DNA from: Gemmatimonadota bacterium | GTDB lineage: Bacteria > Gemmatimonadota > Gemmatimonadetes > Gemmatimonadales > GWC2-71-9 | Length of the DNA stretch: 5,621 bases | Reading direction: 5' to 3' | Assembly (NCBI GenBank): GCA_029859185.1 | Contig: JAOUDR010000222.1 | Span: 1-5,621, forward strand | Part shown: positions 1 to 4,583 of the stretch, piece after piece | How the letters are laid out: every line of letters begins with the position of its first letter | How positions within the stretch are numbered: the first letter of the stretch is position 1 | Notes under the pieces: generated by a model | The model's input: only the letters and a program-made list of their open reading frames with translations | The model's database searches: none | Told to the model about the DNA's origin: nothing | Translations under genes and position numbers: made by a program

Positions 1-687
1 CGGTGGCCCACCGGGACGTTCTCGATCCTCGCGATGGACCCCGCCACCGGCGAGATCGGCGGCGCGGTGCAGTCGCGGGTGTTCTCCGTCGGCAACGGCG
101 TCCTCTGGGCCGAGTCCGGATTCGGCGTGGTGGCCACACAGGCGATCGTGGACGTGAGCTACGGTCCCCAGGCGCTCGAGCTGCTCCGCACCGGGCTTTC
201 GGCCGAGCAGGTCGTCACGCAGGTGCTCGCGAACGATCCGGATCCCGATCCCACGAACTGGCCAAGGGAAGGGCGGCAGTTCGCCGTGCTCGACGCCAAG
301 GGCAACGTCTTCGCCTACACGGGACCGAAGGCCACGGAGTGGGCGGGTAACAAGTCGTGCGCGGCGCCGCACGTCTGCACCGCGCAGGGCAACATCCTCG
401 CCGGTCCTGGCGTGGTGGATTCGATGGTGGCGGCGTTCGAGCGCACCGAGGGGCCGCTCCGGCTCCGCCTCGTGGCGGCGCTCGAGGGTGGGCAGCGGGC
501 CGGCGGGGACAAGCGGGGGCAACAGTCCGCCGCGATGCTCATCGTGAGCACGAAGAAGAACTGCGGCATCTGGCTGCACAACGACGTCCTCCTCCGCTTG
601 CAGGTGGACGACAGTCCGGAACCGATCAAGGAGCTCCGTCGCCTCGTGGAGCACCGCGCGGCGGGGCGCAAGCAGCCCGGCTGCTAG
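1..687 (+). CDS. DUF1028 family protein (Ntn-hydrolase fold), 5' truncated
   Basis: The reading frame is open from the first base of the window, so the gene starts upstream; 228 residues are visible. The ATG at 34 is internal, because the residues before it (PTGTFSILA) are the usual start of the DUF1028 domain. Other family hallmarks in order are GGAVQSR (about residues 20-26), the WAE..FGVVATQA stretch (36-47), SYGPQALELL (53-62), AQGNILAGP (128-136), GGDKRGQQSAA (168-178) and a C-terminal VDD.PEPIKELRRL. DUF1028 proteins are known to have the N-terminal-nucleophile hydrolase fold. The Thr at visible residue 6 would be the candidate nucleophile if the protein is processed, which is inference. 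Substrate and pathway are unknown. The domain ends at the gene's end, so the extra C-terminal peptidoglycan-binding domain seen in some members is absent. What precedes the visible start (signal peptide or not) cannot be told. Confidence 0.9.
   Translation, partial: RWPTGTFSILAMDPATGEIGGAVQSRVFSVGNGVLWAESGFGVVATQAIVDVSYGPQALELLRTGLSAEQVVTQVLANDPDPDPTNWPREGRQFAVLDAKGNVFAYTGPKATEWAGNKSCAAPHVCTAQGNILAGPGVVDSMVAAFERTEGPLRLRLVAALEGGQRAGGDKRGQQSAAMLIVSTKKNCGIWLHNDVLLRLQVDDSPEPIKELRRLVEHRAAGRKQPGC
671..685 (+). other. Short hairpin over the DUF1028 stop codon
   Basis: A 6-bp perfect stem, AGCAGC / GCTGCT with loop CCG, overlaps the last codons and the first base of the stop codon. No T-tract follows. 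It is too weak to be called a terminator with confidence and may simply reflect coding sequence. Confidence 0.2.
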
Positions 688-705
688 GCGGAGCAGTCGA
701 TCCAG

Positions 706-735
706 TTCACATTCTGCAAGTTGCTGACATACAAT
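706..735 (+). promoter_or_regulatory. Possible upstream sigma70-type promoter
   Basis: TTCACA at 706-711 and TACAAT at 730-735 each differ by one base from the sigma70 consensus and are separated by 18 bases. They lie in the most AT-rich patch of the window (about 700-745), in the gap between the DUF1028 gene and the regulator. Transcription from here would start near 742 and read into the regulator through its operator. The TGACAT at 725-730 resembles the half-site of that operator, so the element could also be under the regulator's control; this is inference. Confidence 0.4.
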
Positions 736-820
736 TAGTTACGTGGTTGGCGGTACGCGTGTTGCTCGCTGGTTACCCCACACCGCCGAGGCCGCCTGTC
801 GAGCGGGCTGGCACCCGTGC

Positions 821-849
821 TTGACATGTTGACATGGTGTCAGTAGTAT
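821..849 (+). promoter_or_regulatory. Strong sigma70-type promoter of the TetR-like gene
   Basis: The -35 box TTGACA (821-826) is a perfect consensus. The spacer is the optimal 17 bases and the -10 box is TAGTAT (844-849). The expected transcription start is about 856-858, which coincides with the ATG at 858. The transcript would therefore be leaderless or nearly so. No Shine-Dalgarno sequence precedes either candidate start. The ATG at 834 lies between the -35 and -10 boxes and cannot be on this transcript. Confidence 0.8.
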
Positions 850-863
850 CTGACGCCATGTCA
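830..863 (+). promoter_or_regulatory. Double palindromic operator overlapping promoter and start codon
   Basis: Left arm TGACATGGTGTCAG (830-843) and right arm CTGACGCCATGTCA (850-863) are inverted repeats matching at 13 of 14 positions. They are separated by exactly the -10 hexamer TAGTAT. Each arm is itself a palindrome: TGACA-TGG-TGTCA at 830-842 is perfect and TGACG-CCA-TGTCA at 851-863 has one mismatch. Their centres, 836 and 857, are 21 bases apart, about two helical turns, so two repressor dimers could sit on the same face. A further TGACATG copy at 822-828 overlaps the -35 box. TetR-family proteins typically bind such palindromes at their own promoters. That the adjacent gene's product is the ligand of this site is inference. 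Confidence 0.8.
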
Positions 864-1538
864 GTAAGCAACGAAGAATCGGTCGAAGCTCCCCCGGCCA
901 AGACATCAACGCGTGCGCGCCATACCCCCGACGGGGCGCGTCGGGAAATCACGAGCTCCGCGGTCCGGTTTCTGTGGGAGCACCCGTTCCGCGACCTGAC
1001 GATCAGCGAGCTCATGGCGGGCACGACCCTGAGCCGGCCCGCGTTCTACCAGTATTTCCACGATCTGCACGAGCTGCTGGAGTCGCTGCTCCGCGAGGTC
1101 GAGGAGATCATGCACCAGACGGCCAACCCGTGGATTGCGGGCGAAGGCGAGCCCATCGCCGCGCTGCGGGAGTCGCTCGCCGGCGTCGTCCAGACGTGCG
1201 TGGACCACGGACCGATCTTCCGCGCCGTCGCCGAGGCCGCGCCGCTCGACGCCCGGCTCGAGACCGCGTGGTCGGCGTTCATGGGACGGTGGGACGATGC
1301 GGTCTCCGCAAGGATCGCGGCGCAGCAGGCGGCCGGCGTGGTGCGGGCGTTCGATGCGCGCCGGATGGCCAACGCGCTGAACGCGCTCGACGCCGCGGTG
1401 CTCCTCGCCGAGTTCGGCGCGCAGCCGCAGGGGGATCCCGAGGCCGTGCTCGACACGCTGCACGCCATCTGGGTCGGCGCGCTCTACGGGTGCGCGCCCA
1501 CGCGCGTCGAGCTGCCGACGGCGGCCGGGAATTCCTGA
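858..1538 (+). CDS. TetR/AcrR family transcriptional regulator
   Basis: A 226-residue protein, normal for the family. After a hydrophilic tail of about 20 residues comes the DNA-binding domain (about 25-80). Its helix-turn-helix LTISELMAGTTLSRPAFYQYF (47-67) has the S-R-P-x-F-Y-x-Y-F recognition-helix pattern also seen in EthR-like regulators. The remaining 140 residues are helical, Ala-rich and poorly conserved, as expected for the ligand-binding and dimerisation domain; the ligand cannot be read from sequence. I chose the ATG at 858 over the in-frame ATG at 834, because 834 lies inside the promoter and operator while 858 matches the predicted transcription start. The gene probably represses itself through the palindromes at 830-863. 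The DUF1254/DUF1214 lipoprotein gene follows about 100 bases downstream without a strong terminator and is the likeliest additional target (inference). Confidence 0.88.
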   Translation: MSVSNEESVEAPPAKTSTRARHTPDGARREITSSAVRFLWEHPFRDLTISELMAGTTLSRPAFYQYFHDLHELLESLLREVEEIMHQTANPWIAGEGEPIAALRESLAGVVQTCVDHGPIFRAVAEAAPLDARLETAWSAFMGRWDDAVSARIAAQQAAGVVRAFDARRMANALNALDAAVLLAEFGAQPQGDPEAVLDTLHAIWVGALYGCAPTRVELPTAAGNS

Positions 1539-1558
1539 CAGTGGCGAGCGCATTCACG

Positions 1559-1573
1559 ACGGCGTTGCGCCGT
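1559..1573 (+). other. Small hairpin after the regulator gene
   Basis: ACGGCG and CGCCGT form a perfect 6-bp stem with a TTG loop, 20 bases after the stop codon. Downstream is GGTTGGTTGGGATTATT, which is T-containing but not a true T-tract. It could be a leaky terminator or an RNA-stabilising structure between the regulator and the lipoprotein gene. Confidence 0.3.
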
Positions 1574-1600
1574 GGTTGGTTGGGATTATTGCAGTCAATC

Positions 1601-1620
1601 CGCGCACGTCCGCGTGCGCG
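1601..1620 (+). other. Inverted repeat upstream of the DUF1254 lipoprotein gene
   Basis: CGCGCACG (1601-1608) and CGTGCGCG (1613-1620) are perfect 8-base inverted repeats around TCCG. The structure lies just before the ribosome-binding region (AAGGGGG, 1628-1634). It does not resemble the TGACA/TGTCA operator, so it is more likely an mRNA leader hairpin, or a site for another factor. Confidence 0.4.
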
Positions 1621-1654
1621 AACTTTCAAGGGGGACCGAGTGAAGGATCTGGTG

Positions 1655-3181
1655 ATGGTGCGCGGTGTACCGCGCGTGTTCATGGTGGCCGCGGCGGTGG
1701 TGGCCATGCTGTCCGCGTGCGCGGGCAGTGCGGATATGCCGGAGGGGGAGCCCACGTTCGCGGCGAATGTGCCCGCGTCGGTCATGACGCCGGACGAGGT
1801 GCACACGGAACTGCTGGGCGATCTCGAGTTCTTCGACGGGATGCCGAGCAAGGCGACCGTCGAGAAGGTCTACGACTTCCTCGACTTCTCCCGGGGCGCG
1901 GAAGCCTTCCTCAACGGCATTCCCGCGGCTTCCGCCTACGCGTTGCTCGAGGGCATCAAGGAAGCCGGCGTCAATCCGGGTGATCTGGGCATCTTCGAAG
2001 ACTTGATGGATGCCCGCTCGCTGTTCCTGACCCCGAACTCGACCACCATCTACAACATGGCGGAAATCAACGTCAAGGACGGCCCGGTCGTCGTGGAGGT
2101 TCCGTCGGGCGTGCTCGGGCCGGTGGACGACGCCTTCTTCCGCTGGGTAGTCGACTTCGGCATGACCGGTCCGGATCAGGGGAAGGGCGGGAAGTACCTC
2201 TTCGTGCACCGGGACTACGACGGACCGATCCCCGAGGGCTACTTCGTCGCGCGGACGCCGACCTATCGCAATCTGACGTTCTTCCGCGCATTCGTCACCG
2301 ATGGCGATCTCGCCGGAACGGTCAGCGCGCTGAAGGCGACGTTCCGCATGTATCCGCTGGCGCAGGCGGCGAATCCGCCCGAGCAGCGGTTCGTGAATCT
2401 GTCCGGCAAGCAGTTCAACACGATCCATGCGAACGACTTCACGTTCTTCGAGGAACTGAACGCCGTGATCCAGTACGAGCCCGCCGACGCGTTCGATCCG
2501 GAGCTCGTCGGGCTGTTCGCCGCGATCGGCATCAAGAAGGGCCGGCCGTTCAGTCCCGACGCCCGGATGGAGAGACTCCTGACCGAAGCGGTGGCCGTCG
2601 GCAACGCCACGGCGCGGGCGCTCACCTTCGCGCCGCGCAAGCAGAGCGTCTATTTCTATCCCGACCGCAAGTGGACCTCTCCCTTTGCCGGCATGAGCTA
2701 CCAGTTCGTCGACAATGGCGAGCGCGTGCTCGACGATCGCGTCTTCTTCCATTACCTGGCGACGGGCATTACGCCGGCCATGGCGGCCCCGAAGGTGGGC
2801 ACCGGCTCGGTGTATGGGTTCACCGCGCAGGATGCGGACGGCAACTACCTCGACGGCGGCAAGACCTATTCGGTCACGTTGCCCGGCCCGGTTCCGGCCA
2901 ACAACTTCTGGTCGTTCATGGTCTATTCCGGGCAGCACCGCTCCATGCTGGAGACCGATCAGAAGCTGGCCGGCCTCGACAGCAACAATCCGTCGGTGCA
3001 GCCCAACGGCGACGGGTCCTACACGATGTGGTTCGGGCCGGTGGCCCCTGAAGGCCACGAAGGCAACTGGATCCAGACCATGCCCGGCAAGAGCTACAAC
3101 GTGCTGCTCCGGCTGTACGGTCCGCTCGAGCCCTGGTTCGAGAAGACCTGGAAGCCCGGTGATTTCGAACTGGTGAAGTAG
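1655..3181 (+). CDS. DUF1254/DUF1214 domain-containing lipoprotein
   Basis: A 508-residue protein of the two-domain COG5361-type family. Its N-terminus is a lipoprotein signal peptide: Arg3 and Arg7, a hydrophobic core, then lipobox L-S-A-C with Cys22 as the predicted lipidated residue. The DUF1254 domain covers about 115-235 (DARSLFLTPNSTTIYNMAEINV, 119-140, is characteristic). The DUF1214 domain covers about 385-492 (YSVTLPGPVPANNFWSFMVY, and NVLLRLYGPLEPWFEKTWKP near the end). The biochemical function is unknown; location would be the cell envelope. Two starts are possible. The ATG at 1655 has AAGGA at 1643-1647 with 7-base spacing. The GTG at 1640 follows AAGGGGG (1628-1634) and would add five residues (MKDLV). 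I prefer ATG, but both give a valid signal peptide. The frame is open back to 974, but that upstream part is a shadow of the regulator gene. The 3' end is repeated at 3601-3656. Confidence 0.9.
   Translation: MVRGVPRVFMVAAAVVAMLSACAGSADMPEGEPTFAANVPASVMTPDEVHTELLGDLEFFDGMPSKATVEKVYDFLDFSRGAEAFLNGIPAASAYALLEGIKEAGVNPGDLGIFEDLMDARSLFLTPNSTTIYNMAEINVKDGPVVVEVPSGVLGPVDDAFFRWVVDFGMTGPDQGKGGKYLFVHRDYDGPIPEGYFVARTPTYRNLTFFRAFVTDGDLAGTVSALKATFRMYPLAQAANPPEQRFVNLSGKQFNTIHANDFTFFEELNAVIQYEPADAFDPELVGLFAAIGIKKGRPFSPDARMERLLTEAVAVGNATARALTFAPRKQSVYFYPDRKWTSPFAGMSYQFVDNGERVLDDRVFFHYLATGITPAMAAPKVGTGSVYGFTAQDADGNYLDGGKTYSVTLPGPVPANNFWSFMVYSGQHRSMLETDQKLAGLDSNNPSVQPNGDGSYTMWFGPVAPEGHEGNWIQTMPGKSYNVLLRLYGPLEPWFEKTWKPGDFELVK
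3126..3181 (+). repeat. Direct repeat, copy 1 (3' end of the DUF1254/DUF1214 gene)
   Basis: These 56 bases end with the stop codon and recur at 3601-3656, 475 bases downstream, with 53 of 56 identical. Copy 1 encodes the C-terminal LEPWFEKTWKPGDFELVK and is the functional one. Confidence 0.9.
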
Positions 3182-3193
3182 ATCCAGCCGGCA

Positions 3194-3239
3194 AACGGTC
3201 GCGGCGGACGGCGCGATGGCACCGTCCGCCGCGACCGTT
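3194..3239 (+). terminator. Perfect 18-bp hairpin after the DUF1254/DUF1214 gene
   Basis: The left arm at 3194-3211 (AACGGTCGCGGCGGACGG) is perfectly complementary to the right arm at 3222-3239, around a 10-base loop. It begins 12 bases after the stop codon. The strength and position fit transcription termination or 3' mRNA protection. There is no run of T after the stem (TTCATGTCC follows), so it is not a canonical intrinsic terminator. Confidence 0.7.
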
Positions 3240-3240
3240 C

Positions 3241-3570
3241 ATGTCCAAGATGCGGAGTCGGCAGCCGCCGCCTCGACAAAGGGCGGAAAGCGCGCTTCCC
3301 GCGGGACCTGCCACGGTCAAACTGGACTTCGTCTACGACGGTGGCGGACTCGGCAAGGGCGGCACGGCCACGCTCTGGGTGAACGGCACGAGAGTCGGCG
3401 AAGGCCGCATCGAGCGGACGCAGCCCTTGATCTTCTCGGCCGATGAGACCGCGGATGTGGGCCTCGACAATCAGACACCCGTTGCCGAGGGCATCGGCAT
3501 TGGCCCGGAAGAGACCCGTTTTACCGGCAGGATCCACAAGGTCACCGTCGAGATCGGCGGCGGGAGCTGA
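3241..3570 (+). pseudogene. Arylsulfatase C-terminal remnant
   Basis: The open frame encodes 109 residues. From about residue 19 on, it matches the end of bacterial type-I arylsulfatases: ATVKLDFVYDGGGLGKGGTA (24-43), LWVNGTRVGEGRI, FSADETADVGLDNQTPV (65-81), then RFTGRIHKVTVEI (93-105). The catalytic part of an arylsulfatase, with the C/S-x-P-x-R formylglycine motif and metal ligands, is several hundred residues long and entirely absent, so no sulfatase activity is possible. The first ~18 residues (MSKMRSRQPPPRQRAESA) look unrelated and the deletion junction is probably near 3285-3300. The ATG at 3241 has no ribosome-binding site and sits directly against the right arm of the hairpin. The reading frame is otherwise intact to its natural TGA, suggesting a fairly recent loss. 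Expression as a small beta-sandwich protein is possible but unlikely. Confidence 0.75.
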
Positions 3571-3590
3571 GAAATACCCGGTCCCGGCGC

Positions 3591-3656
3591 TCCGGACCAC
3601 TCGAGCCCTGGTTCGAGAAGACTTGGAAGCCCGGTGATTTCGAGCCGGTGAAGTAG
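3591..3656 (+). pseudogene. 3' remnant of a second DUF1254/DUF1214 gene (direct repeat, copy 2)
   Basis: Bases 3601-3656 match 3126-3181 at 53 of 56 positions; extended to 3591 the match is about 60 of 66. In frame it encodes GPLEPWFEKTWKPGDFEPVK followed by TAG. Most differences are silent (GGT/GGA, CCG/CCA, ACC/ACT), with one Leu-to-Pro change before VK. Silent differences imply that the copy comes from a paralog that evolved under protein-level selection, rather than from a fresh duplication. Homology fades upstream: GCTCCGG at 3589-3595 may match 3106-3112 with an 8-base deletion after it. The rest of the gene is missing. Confidence 0.75.
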
Positions 3657-3679
3657 CCGGGTCCCGGAGAACGACGGCA

Positions 3680-3703
3680 GGGCGGCGCCGCAGGGCGCCG
3701 CCC
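3680..3703 (+). terminator. GC-rich hairpin after the paralog remnant
   Basis: GGGCGGCGCC (3680-3689) and GGCGCCGCCC (3694-3703) form a perfect 10-bp stem with a 4-base loop (GCAG), 23 bases after the remnant's stop codon. It lacks a T-tract. It is probably the old terminator of the lost paralog, and it now separates the remnant from the glycine-zipper gene. Confidence 0.5.
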
Positions 3704-3748
3704 GCTGGCAGGTTCGTCGAAGTGGCAGAACGGCAATCAACACACTGT

Positions 3749-3755
3749 AAAGGAG
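3749..3755 (+). promoter_or_regulatory. Ribosome-binding site of the glycine-zipper gene
   Basis: AAAGGAG lies 6 bases before the ATG at 3762. It is the clearest Shine-Dalgarno sequence in the window and fixes the start. I see no convincing -35/-10 pair upstream. Confidence 0.8.
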
Positions 3756-3761
3756 ACACCC

Positions 3762-4331
3762 ATGAAGCACCGTATCATGCTTGGCCACGGCCTGCTGGCC
3801 CTGCTGCTGGTCGCAGGCGGCGCCACGGCCGTCGCCGCCCAGGACTCGGCGGCAGCCGCACCGCCCGCCCAGGCGCAGAAGCCACTCCCACCCAGCACCA
3901 ACCCGGCGCAGCGCGTCGTGTACGCCGGCGAGGGGCAGACCAACGAGCAGCAGATGGCGGATCAGCTGGCGTGCTACAACTACGCGACGGAGCAGACGCA
4001 GTGGGATCCCCACCAGGCGTACGCCGTGCTGGAGCAGAAGCACGGTGAGGCGCTGAAGCAGTACCAGCAGACCCAGGGTGGTGCGGTGCGCGGCGCGGCG
4101 GGCGGCGCACTCGTGGGCCTCGCGATCGGCGCGATTGCCGGGGATGCGGGGAAGGGTGCCGCTATCGGCGCCGTCTCCGGTGGTGCGGCGGGCGGCATCC
4201 GCGCCCGTCGGGGCCGGCAGGCCGCGGCGAGTTCGTTCGAGCAGGATGCCGAGGCGTTCAAGAAGCAGTTCCAGCTGTGGGATCGGCACTGGGTGGCCTG
4301 CATGGAGGGCAAGAAGTACGGCGTCAACTAG
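3762..4331 (+). CDS. Secreted glycine-zipper protein
   Basis: A 189-residue protein with a Sec signal peptide (Lys2 and Arg4, hydrophobic core 10-21, probable cleavage after Ala26 in AVAA-QD). An Ala/Pro/Gln-rich linker (28-50) follows. Then comes a segment QQMADQLACYNYATEQTQWDP (63-83), typical of a family of envelope proteins that pair a D-Q-x-x-C-Y motif with a glycine zipper. The zipper is at about 106-146 (GGAVRGAAGGALVGLAIGAIAG and GKGAAIGAVSGGAAGG), with small residues every fourth position, long enough for a membrane-inserting helical hairpin. A basic cluster RARRGR (147-152) and a charged C-terminal helix end with WVACMEGKKYGV. Cys71 and Cys180 could form a disulfide in the periplasm, which is inference. 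Molecular function is unknown; comparable proteins are linked to the outer membrane or envelope. It is transcribed alone, judging from the flanking hairpins. Confidence 0.85.
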   Translation: MKHRIMLGHGLLALLLVAGGATAVAAQDSAAAAPPAQAQKPLPPSTNPAQRVVYAGEGQTNEQQMADQLACYNYATEQTQWDPHQAYAVLEQKHGEALKQYQQTQGGAVRGAAGGALVGLAIGAIAGDAGKGAAIGAVSGGAAGGIRARRGRQAAASSFEQDAEAFKKQFQLWDRHWVACMEGKKYGVN

Positions 4332-4356
4332 TGCTCCACGAGCCACGAGCGACCGA

Positions 4357-4384
4357 GGGGTGCGCCGCACGCTAGGCGTGCCCC
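4357..4384 (+). terminator. Terminator-like hairpin after the glycine-zipper gene
   Basis: GGGGTGCGCC (4357-4366) pairs with GGCGTGCCCC (4375-4384). Eight pairs are Watson-Crick, and the two central mismatches become G-U wobbles in RNA, so all 10 positions pair in the transcript. The loop has 8 bases. It begins 26 bases after the stop codon and has no T-tract. Confidence 0.5.
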
Positions 4385-4424
4385 GACCGTCACCCATGGC
4401 CGGATTCGCACGGTCGTGGCGAAC

Positions 4425-4450
4425 GGCCACTGCACGCTGGTGCAGTGGCC
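4425..4450 (+). other. Perfect 11-bp hairpin in the gap before the beta-barrel gene
   Basis: GGCCACTGCAC (4425-4435) and GTGCAGTGGCC (4440-4450) are perfectly complementary with a 4-base loop GCTG. It is about 94 bases after the previous stop codon and 134 before the next start. It may be a second terminator, a leader-RNA structure or a protein-binding palindrome. The remaining gap (4332-4583) is GC-rich and shows no clear promoter or RNA gene. Confidence 0.5.
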
Positions 4451-4583
4451 TGCCGTGCGGCGCGGGATGGTGAAGCGGGGCCGACCGGCACGGTCGCGCA
4501 GGACCGGCCGAGCATCGCGCAACACCGGGCGACTGCGCGCGTGCCGCCGTCCCGGCCAACAGCGAGCAGGATGGCGAGCGCGT

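Noticed and set aside
34..36. ATG at 34 as the start of the DUF1028 gene
   Set aside because: The in-frame residues before it (PTGTFSILA) belong to the conserved start of the domain, so the true start lies outside the window.
834..857. ATG at 834 as start of the TetR-like regulator
   Set aside because: It lies between the -35 and -10 boxes of a near-consensus promoter and has no ribosome-binding site.
974..1654. Upstream extension of the DUF1254/DUF1214 frame, making a 735-residue protein
   Set aside because: The extension overlaps the regulator gene in another frame and is Arg/Ala-rich. A lipoprotein signal peptide with its own ribosome-binding site begins at 1640 or 1655.
1595..3058. 487-codon open frame on the - strand opposite the DUF1254/DUF1214 gene
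   Set aside because: It is rich in Arg, Gly, His and Val without any recognisable domain, and lies wholly opposite a gene with clear domains. Long antisense frames are expected in GC-rich coding DNA.
3126..3656. The 56-bp direct repeats as a mobile element or attachment-site pair
   Set aside because: The repeat is coding sequence ending in the same stop codon, its differences are mostly silent, and there is no transposase or integrase nearby; a decayed paralog explains it better.
4416..4583. N-terminal extension of the beta-barrel protein from the ATG at 4416
   Set aside because: The 56 residues are Arg-rich and would precede a complete signal peptide; the region also contains a perfect hairpin, as expected for non-coding DNA.
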